Source: Bacillota bacterium
Lineage (GTDB): Bacteria; Bacillota; Clostridia; Acetivibrionales; DTU013
DNA length: 64,000 nucleotides
Direction: 5' to 3'
Assembly: GCA_023433505.1 (NCBI GenBank)
Contig: JAEZCO010000118.1
Span: forward strand, 49,519-113,518
Made by a program: the position numbers and the translations under genes. Below the pieces are notes generated by a model, which saw only the letters and a list, made by a program, of their open reading frames with translations, was not told the origin of the DNA and did not search any database. Shown here in pieces: positions 7,141 to 16,126 of the stretch (the stretch's first letter is position 1; every line of letters begins with the position of its first letter).

Positions 7141-9222
7141 TTGGAAAACAAAGATATCGGGAATCCTTTAAAAAAGTCCATAAAGAGCATAAAGGGCGTC
7201 GGTGAAGCCAGGGCATCACTTTTTCAAAGACTGGGAATTTGTACCGTAAATGATCTGATTACTCATTTCCCCAGAGAATATGAGGACCGGACTGTCATGA
7301 AAAAGATAATGGAGCTCGAAGACGGCGTTCAGTGCTCATTTAAGGGAATGATCGTTTCCAATGTATCGGAGTCGAGGCCGCGCAAGGGGATGCTCATAAG
7401 CAAGGTGGGCATCCGGGATGATACGGGCCTCATTCACGGAGTATGGTTCAATCAAAGCTATTTAAAAAGAGTGTTCAATATCGGAGAGACATATATATTT
7501 TTCGGCAAGATCACCAGAAAAAGGACCTTTGAAGTCCAGAATCCGGTTTATGAAAAGCTGGACAACCTTGAATTAAAGAATACATGCCAAATCGTCCCCA
7601 TATACCCTGCCACCGGAAGCCTTACGCAAAACATAATAAGGGCTGCGATAAGAGCTGCGCTTGAAATGGTGGAGAATAAAGCGGAAGATGTGCTGCCGGC
7701 CGCTTTAAGGGAAAAACAAAATTTGAGCGAAATCAACTATTCCTTATCGAATATTCATTTCCCCAAAAGTGATGAGGATTTTAAAAATGCCAGATACCGG
7801 CTGGTTTTTGAAGAGCTTTTTTTATTGCAGCTGGGTCTGTTTACGCTGAAGAATTCCATTAAAAAGGAAGAAAGCGGCAACACCCTTGGCGCGGCGGCCT
7901 TTGTAAAGGAATTTGCCGGCAGCCTGCCTTTCGAGCTGACCCAGGCGCAAAAAAGAGTATACGGTGAGATAGAGCAGGATGTTGAAAGCGGCAAGGTAAT
8001 GAACAGGCTGATTCAAGGGGATGTGGGCTCGGGTAAGACGGTCGTGGCTTTGCTGGCCCTGCTCAAGGCGGTTAAAAGCGGTTACCAGGGAGTTTTGATG
8101 GTGCCGACGGGGATATTGGCCCAACAGCATTATCAATCGGTTGTGAAGCTTCTGGAGGGACAAGGCGTCACGGTTGCGCTATTTACAGGGAATCAGCCCA
8201 AAAAACTGAAGAATGAGCTTTTGGAAGGCTTGAGACTGGGAAAAACAGATATTGCCATAGGAACTCACGCTTTATTGGAAGAGAACGTGGTATTTGCAAA
8301 GCTCGGGCTTGTGGTCACCGATGAGCAGCACAGGTTCGGCGTGCGCCAAAGGGCCGTGATTTCGCAAAAGGGAGAAAATCCGCATATCCTGGTAATGACA
8401 GCGACTCCGATTCCAAGAACACTTGCCCTGATACTTTACGGCGACCTTGACATTTCCATCATTGATGAGCTGCCGCCGGGAAGAAAGCACGTAGAAACCT
8501 ATTCTGTGGATAATAGCAAAAGGGAGCGGATTAACGCCTTCATCCGGAAGAAAATTGCAGAAGGCCGGCAGGTGTTTATTATTTGCCCGCTGGTGGAGGA
8601 GTCGGAAGCCATTGAGGCAAAAGCGGCCTCGGAGCTTGCCGATCGCATAGCGAAGCAGGACTTCCCCGATTTGAAGGTCGGGCTGGTTCATGGAAAACTG
8701 AAAGCCGCTGAGAAGGAAACCGTCATGAACGGATTTATAAAAGGCGGGATTGATATCCTTGTCTCTACGACAGTTGTAGAGGTGGGAGTAAACATACCCA
8801 ATGCGGCAGTCATGATTATAGAAAATGCCGAAAGATTCGGTCTGGCACAGCTCCATCAGCTTAGAGGCAGGGTGGGGAGAGGCGGGTTCCAGTCCTATTG
8901 CATTTTATACAATGAAAGTAAAGCCGAATTGGCCAAAGAAAGAATGAAGGTCATGGAGAAGACAGGCGACGGCTTTATCATCTCTGAAAAGGATCTGGAA
9001 TTGAGAGGCCCCGGAGATTTTTTCGGGACCAGGCAGCATGGAATTCCTGAACTGAAGATTGCAAATCTTTATAAGGATATGGAAATACTTAAAATAGCAC
9101 AGGAAGCCGCCAAAGAAATTCTGGACACCGACAAGGGCCTGGAGCTTCCTGAAAACAGGGGGATCAGGGACAGGGTCCGGGAGAATTTTGAAGCAAGGCT
9201 GCAGGAATTGAGTTTGAACTGA
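7141..9222 (+). CDS. recG: ATP-dependent DNA helicase RecG
   Basis: 693 aa, normal for RecG. It remodels stalled forks and Holliday junctions. Seen: N-terminal wedge/OB domain (KSIKGVGEARASLFQRLGI..., SFKGMIVSNV), helicase motif I QGDVGSGKTVVALLALL, motif II DEQHRFGVRQR, motif III MTATPIPRTLAL, motif VI QLRGRVGRGG, and the C-terminal RecG signature LELRGPGDFFGTRQHG. TTG 7141 is taken as the start because GGAG lies seven bases upstream and the likely -10 TATAAT at 7088-7093 would put transcription start at or after ATG 7099. It is the first gene of recG-rsmD-coaD. Confidence 0.95.
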   Translation: MENKDIGNPLKKSIKSIKGVGEARASLFQRLGICTVNDLITHFPREYEDRTVMKKIMELEDGVQCSFKGMIVSNVSESRPRKGMLISKVGIRDDTGLIHGVWFNQSYLKRVFNIGETYIFFGKITRKRTFEVQNPVYEKLDNLELKNTCQIVPIYPATGSLTQNIIRAAIRAALEMVENKAEDVLPAALREKQNLSEINYSLSNIHFPKSDEDFKNARYRLVFEELFLLQLGLFTLKNSIKKEESGNTLGAAAFVKEFAGSLPFELTQAQKRVYGEIEQDVESGKVMNRLIQGDVGSGKTVVALLALLKAVKSGYQGVLMVPTGILAQQHYQSVVKLLEGQGVTVALFTGNQPKKLKNELLEGLRLGKTDIAIGTHALLEENVVFAKLGLVVTDEQHRFGVRQRAVISQKGENPHILVMTATPIPRTLALILYGDLDISIIDELPPGRKHVETYSVDNSKRERINAFIRKKIAEGRQVFIICPLVEESEAIEAKAASELADRIAKQDFPDLKVGLVHGKLKAAEKETVMNGFIKGGIDILVSTTVVEVGVNIPNAAVMIIENAERFGLAQLHQLRGRVGRGGFQSYCILYNESKAELAKERMKVMEKTGDGFIISEKDLELRGPGDFFGTRQHGIPELKIANLYKDMEILKIAQEAAKEILDTDKGLELPENRGIRDRVRENFEARLQELSLN

Positions 9223-9273
9223 GTACAGTTTCACGTGAGTGAGTTACCGGATAGGAAGGAAAATGGATCCAAT

Positions 9274-9348
9274 GTAGGGGCGGCCATTGGCCGTCCAGTA
9301 AATGTTTGATGCAGATTGCATATGAGGGCGCGCAATGCGCGCCCCTAC
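9274..9348. repeat. Pair of GTAGGGGCG-type palindromes
   Basis: GTAGGGGCGGCCATTGGCCG (from 9274) and, inverted, a unit ending GCGCGCCCCTAC (9326-9348). Each is self-palindromic and the two face each other, a layout widespread in bacterial intergenic regions. A related unit is at about 52018. The right-hand one supplies the ATG (9349) that is nominally the rsmD start. Confidence 0.75.
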
Positions 9349-9936
9349 ATGGTAAGGAGGAGAATTAATATTTTAAGGGTAATTTCAGGCGAAGCCAGAG
9401 GGCATAAGCTAAAGACATTGAAAGGGTCCGCCACAAGGCCTACGTCAGACAGAGTGAAGGAATCATTGTTTAATATAGTTTCCGGTTATATTCAAGGAAG
9501 CGAGGTGCTTGACCTGTTTGCAGGCAGCGGAAGCCTTGGAATAGAAGCCCTGAGCAGAGGCGCAGCCTATGCCGTATTTGCCGATAAAAGCAAGGAAAGC
9601 TGCGGTATCATCAAGGAAAATCTTGCATTTACAAAGTTTGCTGAAAAATCGGAGGTTTTATTTATGGGATTTACGGAAGCCCTTGTCAAATTGGCTTCCG
9701 AAGGAAAAAAATTCGATATCGTTTTTCTTGATCCTCCCTATAATAAAAATTTTATTCAGGAAACATTAAAAAATTTGGCTAAAAATGATATAATTAGGGA
9801 CGGCGGTATTTTGATAGCGGAACATCATATTGACGACGAGCTTCCGGAATACAGCGGCAAGCTGAAAATAAGCAGAAAACAGAAGTATGGAGACACTGTA
9901 ATTAGCTTTTACAGAGGAGACACACCTCTCCACTGA
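9349..9936 (+). CDS. rsmD: 16S rRNA (guanine966-N2)-methyltransferase
   Basis: 195 aa from ATG 9349. It methylates G966 of 16S rRNA using S-adenosylmethionine. Seen: N-terminal LRVISGEARGHKLKTLKG, SAM-binding motif VLDLFAGSGSLGIEAL, and catalytic DIVFLDPPYNK (the DPPY motif of N6/N2 methylases). Start is in doubt: homologues begin directly at the R-V-I-S-G, and AAGGAGGAG (9354-9362) lies downstream of ATG 9349 but nine bases before an ATT codon at 9370, so initiation at ATT is possible. The upstream palindrome may have replaced the original start region. coaD follows after 55 bp. Confidence 0.93.
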   Translation: MVRRRINILRVISGEARGHKLKTLKGSATRPTSDRVKESLFNIVSGYIQGSEVLDLFAGSGSLGIEALSRGAAYAVFADKSKESCGIIKENLAFTKFAEKSEVLFMGFTEALVKLASEGKKFDIVFLDPPYNKNFIQETLKNLAKNDIIRDGGILIAEHHIDDELPEYSGKLKISRKQKYGDTVISFYRGDTPLH

Positions 9937-9991
9937 ATGACGGGTCGGGGAATGGACCTTTTTGTGAAAACTATGAAAACGAGGATGCTAT

Positions 9992-10474
9992 ATGATTTGT
10001 GTTTACCCGGGCAGCTTTGATCCGGTGACTAACGGACATCTGGATATTATCAACAGGGCCGTCCGCATTTGTGACAAACTCATCGTTGCGGTTGGCAGCA
10101 ATGAAACAAAAAAACCGGCTTTTTCAACCGGTGAGAGGATCGAGCTGATAAGGCAGGTTGTGGATAGTTCAGCCTGTATCGAGGTCACAAGCTTTTCCGG
10201 ATTGCTGGTGGACTTTGTGAAAAAAGTAGGCGCCCAAACGGTTATTAAAGGCTTGAGGGCCATGTCCGACTTTGAATACGAGTTCCAAATGGCACTGTTG
10301 AATAAGAGCCTCGAACCCGAGACTGAGACCCTTTTCATGATGACCAGCGTAAATTACTCCTATTTAAGTTCAAGTGCCGTAAAGGAAATTGCCAGGAATG
10401 GCGGAAATATCGAGGGACTGGTTCCGGACCGCATAAAGAATAGAATCGTTGAAAAGCTCAGAGGGGGAATATAA
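9992..10474 (+). CDS. coaD: Phosphopantetheine adenylyltransferase
   Basis: 160 aa, full length. It transfers AMP to 4'-phosphopantetheine in coenzyme A synthesis. Seen: [16 protein letters not shown] with the nucleotidyltransferase (T/H)xGH motif at about residues 15-18, [17 protein letters not shown], and the [16 protein letters not shown] loop. GAGG lies seven bases upstream of the ATG. The stop TAA abuts the ATG of the next gene. Confidence 0.97.
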   Translation: MICVYPGSFDPVTNGHLDIINRAVRICDKLIVAVGSNETKKPAFSTGERIELIRQVVDSSACIEVTSFSGLLVDFVKKVGAQTVIKGLRAMSDFEYEFQMALLNKSLEPETETLFMMTSVNYSYLSSSAVKEIARNGGNIEGLVPDRIKNRIVEKLRGGI

Positions 10475-10912
10475 ATGGAGATACTGTCTATTTTGGAGAC
10501 ATTGGAGGACCTGGTTGAAAAAAGTGTAAATGTGCCTTTCTCCGGGAAATGCCTTGTGGACAAGGAAGAAATACTTGAAATCGTTAAAGAGGTAAGGCTG
10601 AAGCTGCCTGACGATATAAAACAGGCAAAGTGGGTCAAGGAAGAGAGGCAGAGGATTCTCCTGGAGGCCCAGAAGGAAGCAAACAATACCATAAAAGAAG
10701 CCGAAGGCAAGATTGCGACGCTTGTAGATGAGCATGAGATCACGAAAAAAGCCTATGAGCAGGCCAATGAGATCATTTCCAACGCCCAGAAAAATGCCAG
10801 GGAAATCAGGCTTGGTACAAGGGATTACGCGGACAGTGTGCTGAACAAGGTCGAAGAGATTTTGAAAGATACGCTGGATGTCATAAAAATGAACCGGGAA
10901 GAAATAAAGTAA
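10475..10912 (+). CDS. Coiled-coil protein of unknown function
   Basis: 145 aa. No membrane segment. Residues about 50-130 are an almost continuous Ala/Glu/Lys/Arg-rich coiled coil (EERQRILLEAQKEANNTIKE, AYEQANEIISNAQKNAREI) resembling ATP-synthase b-subunit stalks and clostridial proteins routinely found next to coaD. The start codon directly follows the coaD stop, with GAGGGGG seven bases upstream inside coaD, so the two are coupled. A role linked to CoA synthesis or division is not demonstrable from sequence. Confidence 0.8.
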   Translation: MEILSILETLEDLVEKSVNVPFSGKCLVDKEEILEIVKEVRLKLPDDIKQAKWVKEERQRILLEAQKEANNTIKEAEGKIATLVDEHEITKKAYEQANEIISNAQKNAREIRLGTRDYADSVLNKVEEILKDTLDVIKMNREEIK

Positions 10913-10976
10913 CCGGTTTCCCGCCATACGGTTCCCATGGTCAGGGCCCTTCCGGATGACAAGAATTTGCCATAAC

Positions 10977-10997
10977 GGCGGACGATTCCTGTCCGCC
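10977..10997. terminator. Candidate hairpin between convergent genes
   Basis: GGCGGAC-gattcct-GTCCGCC, a perfect 7-bp GC-rich stem between the ends of the coiled-coil gene (plus) and ylbJ (minus). No strong T-run on either side, so termination is only suggested by position. Confidence 0.4.
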
Positions 10998-11006
10998 AAT
11001 TATAAC

Positions 11007-12293
11007 TCAGGCATGATTGTGCTTTTTCTTTTTAGAGCTCTTCGCTATGAGTGCGCCAAGACAAAAGATACCATAGATAGCTAATACAAATAAAAGATAG
11101 ATCAGTGAGTTTACAAGGACATTCTGCCAGCCTGAAAAGGCCATCTTCTGCTGGGCGCTTAAAACAGGAGAATTGGCAAGTGTTTTAAACACATCAAACT
11201 GCATTCCTATCCATGTGAAAACTGCTGCAATTACGCCCTGCAGGAATTTGCCGAGAAAGTACGGCTTCATACTGATTCCCGCATTTGCCGTTATACTGTA
11301 CACCTGTGAATGGACCGAAAGTCCTGCCCATCCGATAATCAGACTTGTGAACGCCAGCTTTATTTCCAGCGGGATATTCACTACTTTGCTGGCCAGGCTG
11401 GTACCGGTGGTTATCTCAAAAAATCCGCTTAAAACAGCTGTAAGCATCTCGGAACTGATGCCGGCCGGAGACAGGAGCCGGGCAAGAGCATTTGCAATGA
11501 AGCCTATGACATTTGTCTCCAGCAAAAGATTGATTACAACCGAGAAGAATATTATAAAGGCTCCGATTGTAATAATCAGCGAAACTGAGTTTTTGACTGC
11601 GTCACCGAAAATGGTACCGGTGTTTGGCAGTTTCTTTTTATTCGCCGCAAATAATTCGTTGCTAAATTTTTTTAAGGTTTTTCCCTTTTTAACCGGCTGC
11701 TTTTCCATTCCGCCGCCGCGGAAGAAACCGAGGAGTATGCCTACGGTAAAAGAGGCGACGATGTGGCAGGCCAACATGAAAAGTCCCAGAGCTGGAATGC
11801 CGTACATGCCGGTGGCAACGGCTCCAACAACGAAAAGCGGCCCGGAATTATTGGTAAATGCCAGAAGCCGTTCTGCCTCTGGCTTGGAAATATCTCCGTT
11901 CTCCAAAAGGCTGCAGGTGATTCTGGCGCCGACAGGGTAACCGCTTGTGATTCCCATAGCCAGGGCAAAGGAGCCGCATCCGGGAACCTTAAACAAGGGG
12001 CGCATCACAGGCTCCAGCAATACGCCCGTTGACCTGACAAAGCCGGTAGAGTTTAATATCTCCGATGCGACGAAAAAAGGAAAGAGCGAGGGAAAAACGA
12101 TGTCCAGCCAGAGCCGTATTCCTTTTAAAGCGGCATTTACGGATGTTTCGGAGAATAAAATCAATGCGAGTATAAATAAAACACCCAACAAGGGAAGGGT
12201 GAGATTTTTCAGATAGATGGCCCTGTCAGGTTTCATCATGATGAAAAGCAGCAATGCTGCCGTACAAAAACCTGCAATGATATATGCCGGCAT
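11007..12293 (-). CDS. ylbJ: Sporulation integral membrane protein YlbJ
   Basis: 428 aa from ATG 12293. A polytopic protein with Gate/nucleoside-recognition domains. Known for the family: needed for forespore development and spore cortex in Bacillus, sigma-E controlled. Seen: eight or more hydrophobic helices; FPSLFPFFVASEIL and GITSGYPVGAR near residues 80-125, and LAFTNNSGPLFVVGAVATGM, which recur in YlbJ/SpmA-type proteins; an inverted second half (ISSEMLTAVLSGFFEITTG). GGGAG lies five to six bases before ATG 12293; an upstream in-frame ATG at 12335 has a poorer site but cannot be excluded. It is the downstream neighbour of ilvE, about 250 bp away. Confidence 0.88.
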   Translation of the reverse strand: MPAYIIAGFCTAALLLFIMMKPDRAIYLKNLTLPLLGVLFILALILFSETSVNAALKGIRLWLDIVFPSLFPFFVASEILNSTGFVRSTGVLLEPVMRPLFKVPGCGSFALAMGITSGYPVGARITCSLLENGDISKPEAERLLAFTNNSGPLFVVGAVATGMYGIPALGLFMLACHIVASFTVGILLGFFRGGGMEKQPVKKGKTLKKFSNELFAANKKKLPNTGTIFGDAVKNSVSLIITIGAFIIFFSVVINLLLETNVIGFIANALARLLSPAGISSEMLTAVLSGFFEITTGTSLASKVVNIPLEIKLAFTSLIIGWAGLSVHSQVYSITANAGISMKPYFLGKFLQGVIAAVFTWIGMQFDVFKTLANSPVLSAQQKMAFSGWQNVLVNSLIYLLFVLAIYGIFCLGALIAKSSKKKKHNHA

Positions 12294-12396
12294 AGCAACT
12301 CCCGATAAAAGGTACAAGGAACTCAAGGCTCGCATTGTACTTAAGATTCTCTTTGAAGTTTATTATAATAAATGAAATTTATGATTAAAAAATCAA

Positions 12397-12500
12397 AATC
12401 TCGGGGACAGGGTGCCCACTTTTGAATAATAAGAGGGGACACGCCCTCCGGGTCACAGGTAAGTGAATCAGGAAGGGCATGCCCCCTTTTGAATTTTGAT
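12397..12500. repeat. GGGGACA-type inverted repeat
   Basis: Contains two GGGGACA words (12412 region and after AAGAG) and a facing GCATGCCCCCTTTTGAA, with CTTTTGAATAATAAGAG between. This is the common intergenic pattern of facing GGGGAC and GCCCCC words. It fills most of the gap between ilvE and ylbJ. Confidence 0.45.
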
Positions 12501-12542
12501 ATAAGAGGCTTGCAGTTCTGTATTGGAATGCTGTGTCAAGCT

Positions 12543-13613
12543 TTATTTGACTTCCGACATCCAGCCCATTTCGTCTTCAACCAGGCCATTTTGTATCCCT
12601 GTAAGGGTTTCGTAAAGCTTTAAGGAAAGCTCGCCGATTTTACCGTCGGACAGCTTGATAACTTTACCGTCCCAGTTGAATTCGCCAATGGGCGATATAA
12701 CTGCAGCTGTGCCTGTGCCGAAGGCTTCTTCGAATTTACCCTGTTCATAGGCTTCATAAAGCTCATGAACGGAAATTTTTCTTTCGGAGACCTTTATTCC
12801 CCAATGCTTGAGAAGCTTTATAACCGAATCCCTGGTGATACCGGGAAGAATACTGCCCTCCAGCGCCGGCGTCAGAACTTCGCCGTCGATCTTAAAAAAT
12901 ACGTTCATGGCGCCGACTTCCTCAATGTATTTCCTCTCTATCCCGTCAAGCCACAATACCTGCATATAGCCTTTCTCGTGGGCCAGATCCTGAGCTTTCA
13001 GGCTGGCGGCATAGTTACCCGAACATTTGGTGAAACCGGTTCCGCCTTTAACCGCACGGACATACTCATTCTCGATAAGGTATTTGCCCGGATTAATACC
13101 TGTGGGATAATAAGCGCCTACGGGAGAAAGTATGATGATAAATTTATAGGTAAAGGAGGAACGCACGCCAAGGAAGGGGTCCGTTGCAATAATAAAAGGT
13201 CTGACATATAACGAAGTGCCGGGCGCTGTCGGAATCCAGTCCCTGTCGAGGGAGACCAGCTCTTTTAGCGCTTCCAGTGCGAAAGCCTCGTCAATGGCGG
13301 GGATTGACATCCTTTCATTGGAGCTGTTAATTCTTGCCATGTTTTTTTCGGGACGGAATAAAAGAACCCTTCCGTCTTTTGTCTTATATGCCTTTAACCC
13401 TTCAAAAATTGCCTGGCCATAATGGAAAACCATGGAGGCGGGGTCCATTGGCAGAGGACCGTAGGGCACTATTCTTGCATCGTGCCAGCCTTTTCCCTTG
13501 GTATAATCCACTATAAACATATGATCGGTAAAATGCTGGCCGAACCCCAGGTTGTTCTGGTCCGGTTTTTGCTTTAAAACCAAGGATTTCTCGATTTTGA
13601 TCTGCTGGGACAT
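12543..13613 (-). CDS. ilvE: Branched-chain amino acid aminotransferase
   Basis: 356 aa, the long (eukaryote-like, BCAT) form of fold-type IV PLP aminotransferase; it makes Leu, Ile and Val from their 2-oxo acids with glutamate. Seen: substrate loop YGQAIFEGLKAYKTKDGRVL, PLP-lysine region GNYAASLKAQDLAHEKG, EVGAMNVFFKIDGEVLTPAL and SILPGITRDSVIKLL. ATG 13613 is chosen with AAGGAG ten bases upstream; GTG 13622 would overlap that site. It stands alone, divergent from yqeG. Confidence 0.95.
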   Translation of the reverse strand: MSQQIKIEKSLVLKQKPDQNNLGFGQHFTDHMFIVDYTKGKGWHDARIVPYGPLPMDPASMVFHYGQAIFEGLKAYKTKDGRVLLFRPEKNMARINSSNERMSIPAIDEAFALEALKELVSLDRDWIPTAPGTSLYVRPFIIATDPFLGVRSSFTYKFIIILSPVGAYYPTGINPGKYLIENEYVRAVKGGTGFTKCSGNYAASLKAQDLAHEKGYMQVLWLDGIERKYIEEVGAMNVFFKIDGEVLTPALEGSILPGITRDSVIKLLKHWGIKVSERKISVHELYEAYEQGKFEEAFGTGTAAVISPIGEFNWDGKVIKLSDGKIGELSLKLYETLTGIQNGLVEDEMGWMSEVK

Positions 13614-13760
13614 GTATTTCACACTCCTTGTTGTATTTATTACCAGAGAGGGATGAATTTATTTTTTTCTATTATGCTACTTTTTTAATGAAAAATCCAG
13701 TATTTTCTTTAAATTTTCTATGGACTAACGATGGATAATAAAAATGTCCGAATGAACAGG

Positions 13761-13789
13761 TTGTCACAAATGCGCATATTTGCTATTAT
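13761..13789 (+). promoter_or_regulatory. Sigma-A-type promoter of the yqeG-aroE operon
   Basis: TTGTCA (13761-13766), 17-bp spacer, TATTAT (13784-13789), 42 bp before the yqeG ATG. Confidence 0.65.
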
Positions 13790-13831
13790 TTATACATGGC
13801 TGGCAAGCCTACTTGATCAATGGAGGTTTTT

Positions 13832-14335
13832 ATGTTCGAAAAATTTTATCCCAGGGTGATATTGGACAAGGTTCAGGAGATCAGTATAGAAAAGCTGGAC
13901 AAAAACAATATCAAAGGACTGATCCTGGATATAGACAATACCCTTGTGCCGGAGCATATGAAGGAAGCTGACGAAAATGCGGTAAAGTGGATTGAAAGAA
14001 TAAAAAGTGCCGGCTTCAAGGTGTGCATCGTTTCCAATGCATCCAAAAAAAGAGTGATAAAGTTCAATGAAAGACTGCAGCTCTATGCCATACACAGGGC
14101 CTCCAAGCCGGGTACAAAGGCATTTGAAAAGGCAGGCAGACTCATGGATTTCAAAAATGAAAATATTGCGGTCGTAGGGGATCAGATATTTACAGACATT
14201 TATGGGGGAAACAGGGTCAACATGTTTACCATTCTCGTTACCCCCATCAACAAAAGGGAGTCACCCTTTGTCATGCTGAAAAGGCTGCCGGAAAAACTTG
14301 TCCTGCGCAGCTATTATAATAAGATGAAAAAGTGA
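13832..14335 (+). CDS. yqeG: YqeG family HAD-type phosphatase
   Basis: 167 aa. HAD-superfamily IIIA phosphatase. Seen: nucleophile motif LILDIDNTLVP near residue 35, the serine motif VCIVSNASKKR, the lysine in HRASKPGTKAF and the metal site VGDQIFTDIYGGNR. These are all four HAD motifs, so it should be active. In firmicutes it usually precedes aroE, as here (6-bp gap). Its substrate is not established; roles with the ribosome GTPase YqeH or phosphatidylglycerophosphate have been proposed for relatives. ATG 13832 has GGAGG five bases upstream and is preferred to ATG 13820, which overlaps that site. Confidence 0.9.
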   Translation: MFEKFYPRVILDKVQEISIEKLDKNNIKGLILDIDNTLVPEHMKEADENAVKWIERIKSAGFKVCIVSNASKKRVIKFNERLQLYAIHRASKPGTKAFEKAGRLMDFKNENIAVVGDQIFTDIYGGNRVNMFTILVTPINKRESPFVMLKRLPEKLVLRSYYNKMKK

Positions 14336-14341
14336 GGGCTT

Positions 14342-15229
14342 ATGAAGCTTAATGAAAGTATTACCGGCCGGACAAAGCTGCTGGGACTGTTGGGGAATCC
14401 CGTCGGCCATTCTGTTTCGCCGCAGCTTCACAATACATTAAGCGCACTTCTGGGGATCGATGCCGTCTATATACCGGTGAAGGTGGAGAAGGACAGGCTG
14501 GGAGAAATGGTGGGAGGCCTAAAGGCCGGGAATTTTACCGGGTTTAATGTTACCATACCTTTCAAGGAGGATATCCTGAAATATGTAGATCATGTAACCG
14601 ACGAAGTACGCCTTGTCGGCAGCGCCAATACGGTCAGGAATACCGGAGGGGCTCTCTACGCCAGTAATACGGATGGCGACGGATTTTGCAGATCTTTTGA
14701 GGAAGAAACGGAAAGCAGCTTCAAGGGGAAAAAGGTGGTCATTCTCGGCGCCGGAGGAACATCCAGGTCACTTGCGGCAAAGATCGCTTCCAAAGGTGCT
14801 CACGGTCTTCGCATAATTAACAGAACCCGGGAAAAAGCAGAAAGTATTGCTTCAATGATCCGCGGTGAATATGCTCTGGCGTGTGAAACTGCCGGTTTTG
14901 AAGATAAGGCTCTGTTGGGAAAAATCATTGAAAATTCAGATATCATCCTCAATACCACCTCTGTCGGTCTTTATCCGAATATTGACGAAAGTCCGCTGGA
15001 GGATCATTTAAAATTCAATCAAGGCCAGATCATTTACGATGTGATTTATAATCCGATGAAAACCAAATTGCTCCGGCAGGCCGAGGACTGTGGCTGTAAA
15101 ACGGTAAATGGCCTGGGGATGCTTTTTTATCAGGGTGTCCTGTCTTACGAAACCTGGATGGATTTGAAGATACCCGGTCCTGTCTTGCGGGAGCTTTACG
15201 CGGAATTTTCAAAATATTTATTTAAATGA
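14342..15229 (+). CDS. aroE: Shikimate dehydrogenase
   Basis: 295 aa. NADPH-dependent reduction of 3-dehydroshikimate in the chorismate pathway. Seen: substrate site GNPVGHSVSPQLHN, the catalytic lysine in NVTIPFKEDIL, ASNTDGDGF, Rossmann loop VILGAGGTSRSLA, NRTREKAESI for NADP phosphate, NTTSVGLYPN, and YDVIYNPMKTKLL. It cooperates with aroQ (17287) and aroB (52303) in the same pathway. Start ATG 14342 with GTGAGG overlapping the yqeG stop. Confidence 0.96.
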   Translation: MKLNESITGRTKLLGLLGNPVGHSVSPQLHNTLSALLGIDAVYIPVKVEKDRLGEMVGGLKAGNFTGFNVTIPFKEDILKYVDHVTDEVRLVGSANTVRNTGGALYASNTDGDGFCRSFEEETESSFKGKKVVILGAGGTSRSLAAKIASKGAHGLRIINRTREKAESIASMIRGEYALACETAGFEDKALLGKIIENSDIILNTTSVGLYPNIDESPLEDHLKFNQGQIIYDVIYNPMKTKLLRQAEDCGCKTVNGLGMLFYQGVLSYETWMDLKIPGPVLRELYAEFSKYLFK

Positions 15230-15293
15230 AAGGATTTTCTGAAGATATGGAGAATAATGTTAGAGGCAGCAAGAAGGGATAAATGGTCGAATA

Positions 15294-16088
15294 ATGTTAC
15301 CTGTGTATATCTTTATTTTCATATTCGGACTGGTTCTGGGTTCCTTTATCAATGTGCTGGTTTACAGGGTTCCGGAGGGAAAATCCATTATTGCACCGCC
15401 TTCGGCGTGTCCTGCGTGCGGCAAAAGACTAAGTCCCTTGGATTTGATACCTGTCTTCAGCTGGCTGCTGCTAAGAGGCAAGTGCCGTTATTGCCATGCC
15501 TCCATATCCCCCCGGTACCTCCTGGTTGAAATCTTGACGGGCGCGGCAGTGACGGGCCTTTTCCTGAGATTCGGAGTCAGTGTTGCTTTTATTGCATTTA
15601 CCTATCTATTGGTTTTGTTAATTGCTGTTTTCTTCATCGATATTGATCACAGAATAATTCCAAATGAGCTGGTGCTTGCCGGACTTGCGGGAGGAGTCCT
15701 CCTTCTGGTGTACAATATACTTTCTCCCGGACGGCTGATCTATGGCGATGATCAATGGTGGACCCCTCTTGCGGGTATTTTATCGGGCTCCGGCGTGCTG
15801 CTGCTTGTTGCTGTCATAGGCATGCTGGTCTACAAAACAGACGATGCCATGGGGATGGGGGATGTCAAGCTGCTTGCGCCTATCGGCATGTTTCTGGGCT
15901 GGAAGCTTTGCCTGGCAGCTTTGTTTTTTTCCATTATCCTGGCCGGTGTTTCAAGTATTGTCCTAATCATAGCGCGCATTAAGAAAAAGAAGGACACCAT
16001 ACCTTTCGGGCCGTTCATTGTCATCGGCACATACTTGTGCATAATTCTCGGCTGGGATATTATTAACTGGTATATAGGCATGTTATAA
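15294..16088 (+). CDS. Prepilin peptidase (type IV leader peptidase)
   Basis: 264 aa, A24 family aspartic membrane protease that cleaves and N-methylates type IV pilin-like leaders. Seen: N-terminal LGSFINVLVYRVPEGKS, zinc-type CPACG...CRYCH pair in the cytoplasmic methylase domain (residues about 38-64), seven to eight membrane helices, the first catalytic Asp in FFIDIDHRIIPNEL and the second in GMGDVKLLAPIGMFLG. The ribosome site is weak (AAGAAGGG, 14 bases away). Gene symbol could be pilD or comC; the pilins themselves are not in this window. Confidence 0.93.
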   Translation: MLPVYIFIFIFGLVLGSFINVLVYRVPEGKSIIAPPSACPACGKRLSPLDLIPVFSWLLLRGKCRYCHASISPRYLLVEILTGAAVTGLFLRFGVSVAFIAFTYLLVLLIAVFFIDIDHRIIPNELVLAGLAGGVLLLVYNILSPGRLIYGDDQWWTPLAGILSGSGVLLLVAVIGMLVYKTDDAMGMGDVKLLAPIGMFLGWKLCLAALFFSIILAGVSSIVLIIARIKKKKDTIPFGPFIVIGTYLCIILGWDIINWYIGML

Positions 16089-16126
16089 AGGTAAATATAA
16101 GCAATAGAGCATAAGGGGGATTTAAA

